Positions 5,561-5,760 of a DNA stretch of 5,760 bases are shown in pieces; position 1 is the stretch's first letter, and the number at the start of each line of letters is the position of its first letter. Source of the stretch: Gammaproteobacteria bacterium. Lineage in GTDB: Bacteria > Pseudomonadota > Gammaproteobacteria > SZUA-152. Made by a program: the position numbers and the translations under genes. The notes below the pieces were generated by a model, which was given only the letters and a program-made list of their open reading frames with translations, did not search any database and was not told where the DNA came from. The stretch spans positions 1-5,760 of the forward strand of contig JAUVNZ010000111.1 in the NCBI GenBank assembly GCA_030599435.1. Reading direction: 5' to 3'.

Positions 5561-5760
5561 ATGTTTAATCCAATAAATATCCCGTTCGGCTGCGTCATGT
5601 TATTCAATGTCGTTGACTTGAAAGATGGCATCACAGTAAGTGACGTAGAGTTAGTACTTGGCGAAATGTGTAATGTTGTTAAAGAAAACTACGGTGATGA
5701 CAAAGGTGGCTTTATTGGTGGCCAGGTTTATAAAAATGCCGGTTTTGTATCTAAAGAAGG
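5561..5760 (+). CDS. Uncharacterised small protein, N-terminal part (3' end outside window)
   Basis: The frame is open for 66 full codons from an ATG with a strong AGGAG site 5 nt upstream, and runs off the right edge. I do not recognise the family with confidence. The visible part reads as a hydrophobic strand (CVMLFNVVDL, residues 11-20), an amphipathic helix (about 26-44, ending ENYGDD) and a glycine-rich strand region (GGFIGGQVYKNAGFVSKE). This strand-helix-strand order would suit a ferredoxin-like or dimeric alpha/beta barrel fold, but that is inference only. There is no signal peptide or membrane segment. It lies 40 bp after ygfZ on the same strand with no evident terminator between, so co-transcription is likely. 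Codon-like composition and the good start site support a real gene. Confidence 0.75.
   Translation, partial: MFNPINIPFGCVMLFNVVDLKDGITVSDVELVLGEMCNVVKENYGDDKGGFIGGQVYKNAGFVSKE

Overview
The window is a compact stretch of a gammaproteobacterial chromosome built around succinate dehydrogenase (respiratory complex II). The protein sequences resemble Escherichia coli SdhCDAB, SdhE, YgfX, YgfZ and NadB closely enough to align active-site residues, in several cases at identical numbering. The exact genus cannot be read from the sequence.

Layout. The left edge holds the last 49 codons of nadB (+ strand, L-aspartate oxidase), which converges tail to tail with ygfX with only 2 bp between the stop codons. 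On the minus strand, in transcription order from about 4300 down to 153, run sdhC, sdhD, sdhA, sdhB, then a 247-bp gap, then sdhE and ygfX. sdhC/sdhD and sdhD/sdhA each share a 4-bp ATGA start/stop overlap. sdhE and ygfX overlap by 44 bp. A 171-bp divergent intergenic region separates sdhC from ygfZ (+ strand, folate-binding Fe-S assembly factor). ygfZ is followed after 40 bp by the start of an unidentified small gene that runs off the right edge.

Functionally this is a complex II production locus. It encodes the four structural subunits, the SdhE factor that promotes covalent attachment of FAD to SdhA, a membrane partner of SdhE (YgfX), and, divergently, YgfZ, which supports Fe-S enzyme assembly. 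NadB belongs to the same flavoprotein superfamily as SdhA and produces iminoaspartate for NAD synthesis.

The main feature not explained by genes is a 231-bp element at 828-1058, filling nearly all of the sdhB-sdhE gap. It has imperfect terminal inverted repeats of about 28 bp, each beginning with CTAG, and encloses a run of short perfect hairpins. It looks like a non-autonomous, MITE-like insertion or interspersed repeat. One of its CTAG ends supplies the sdhB stop codon, and the other lies 20 bp before the sdhE start. No new multi-gene system was seen; the rest is ordinary core metabolism.
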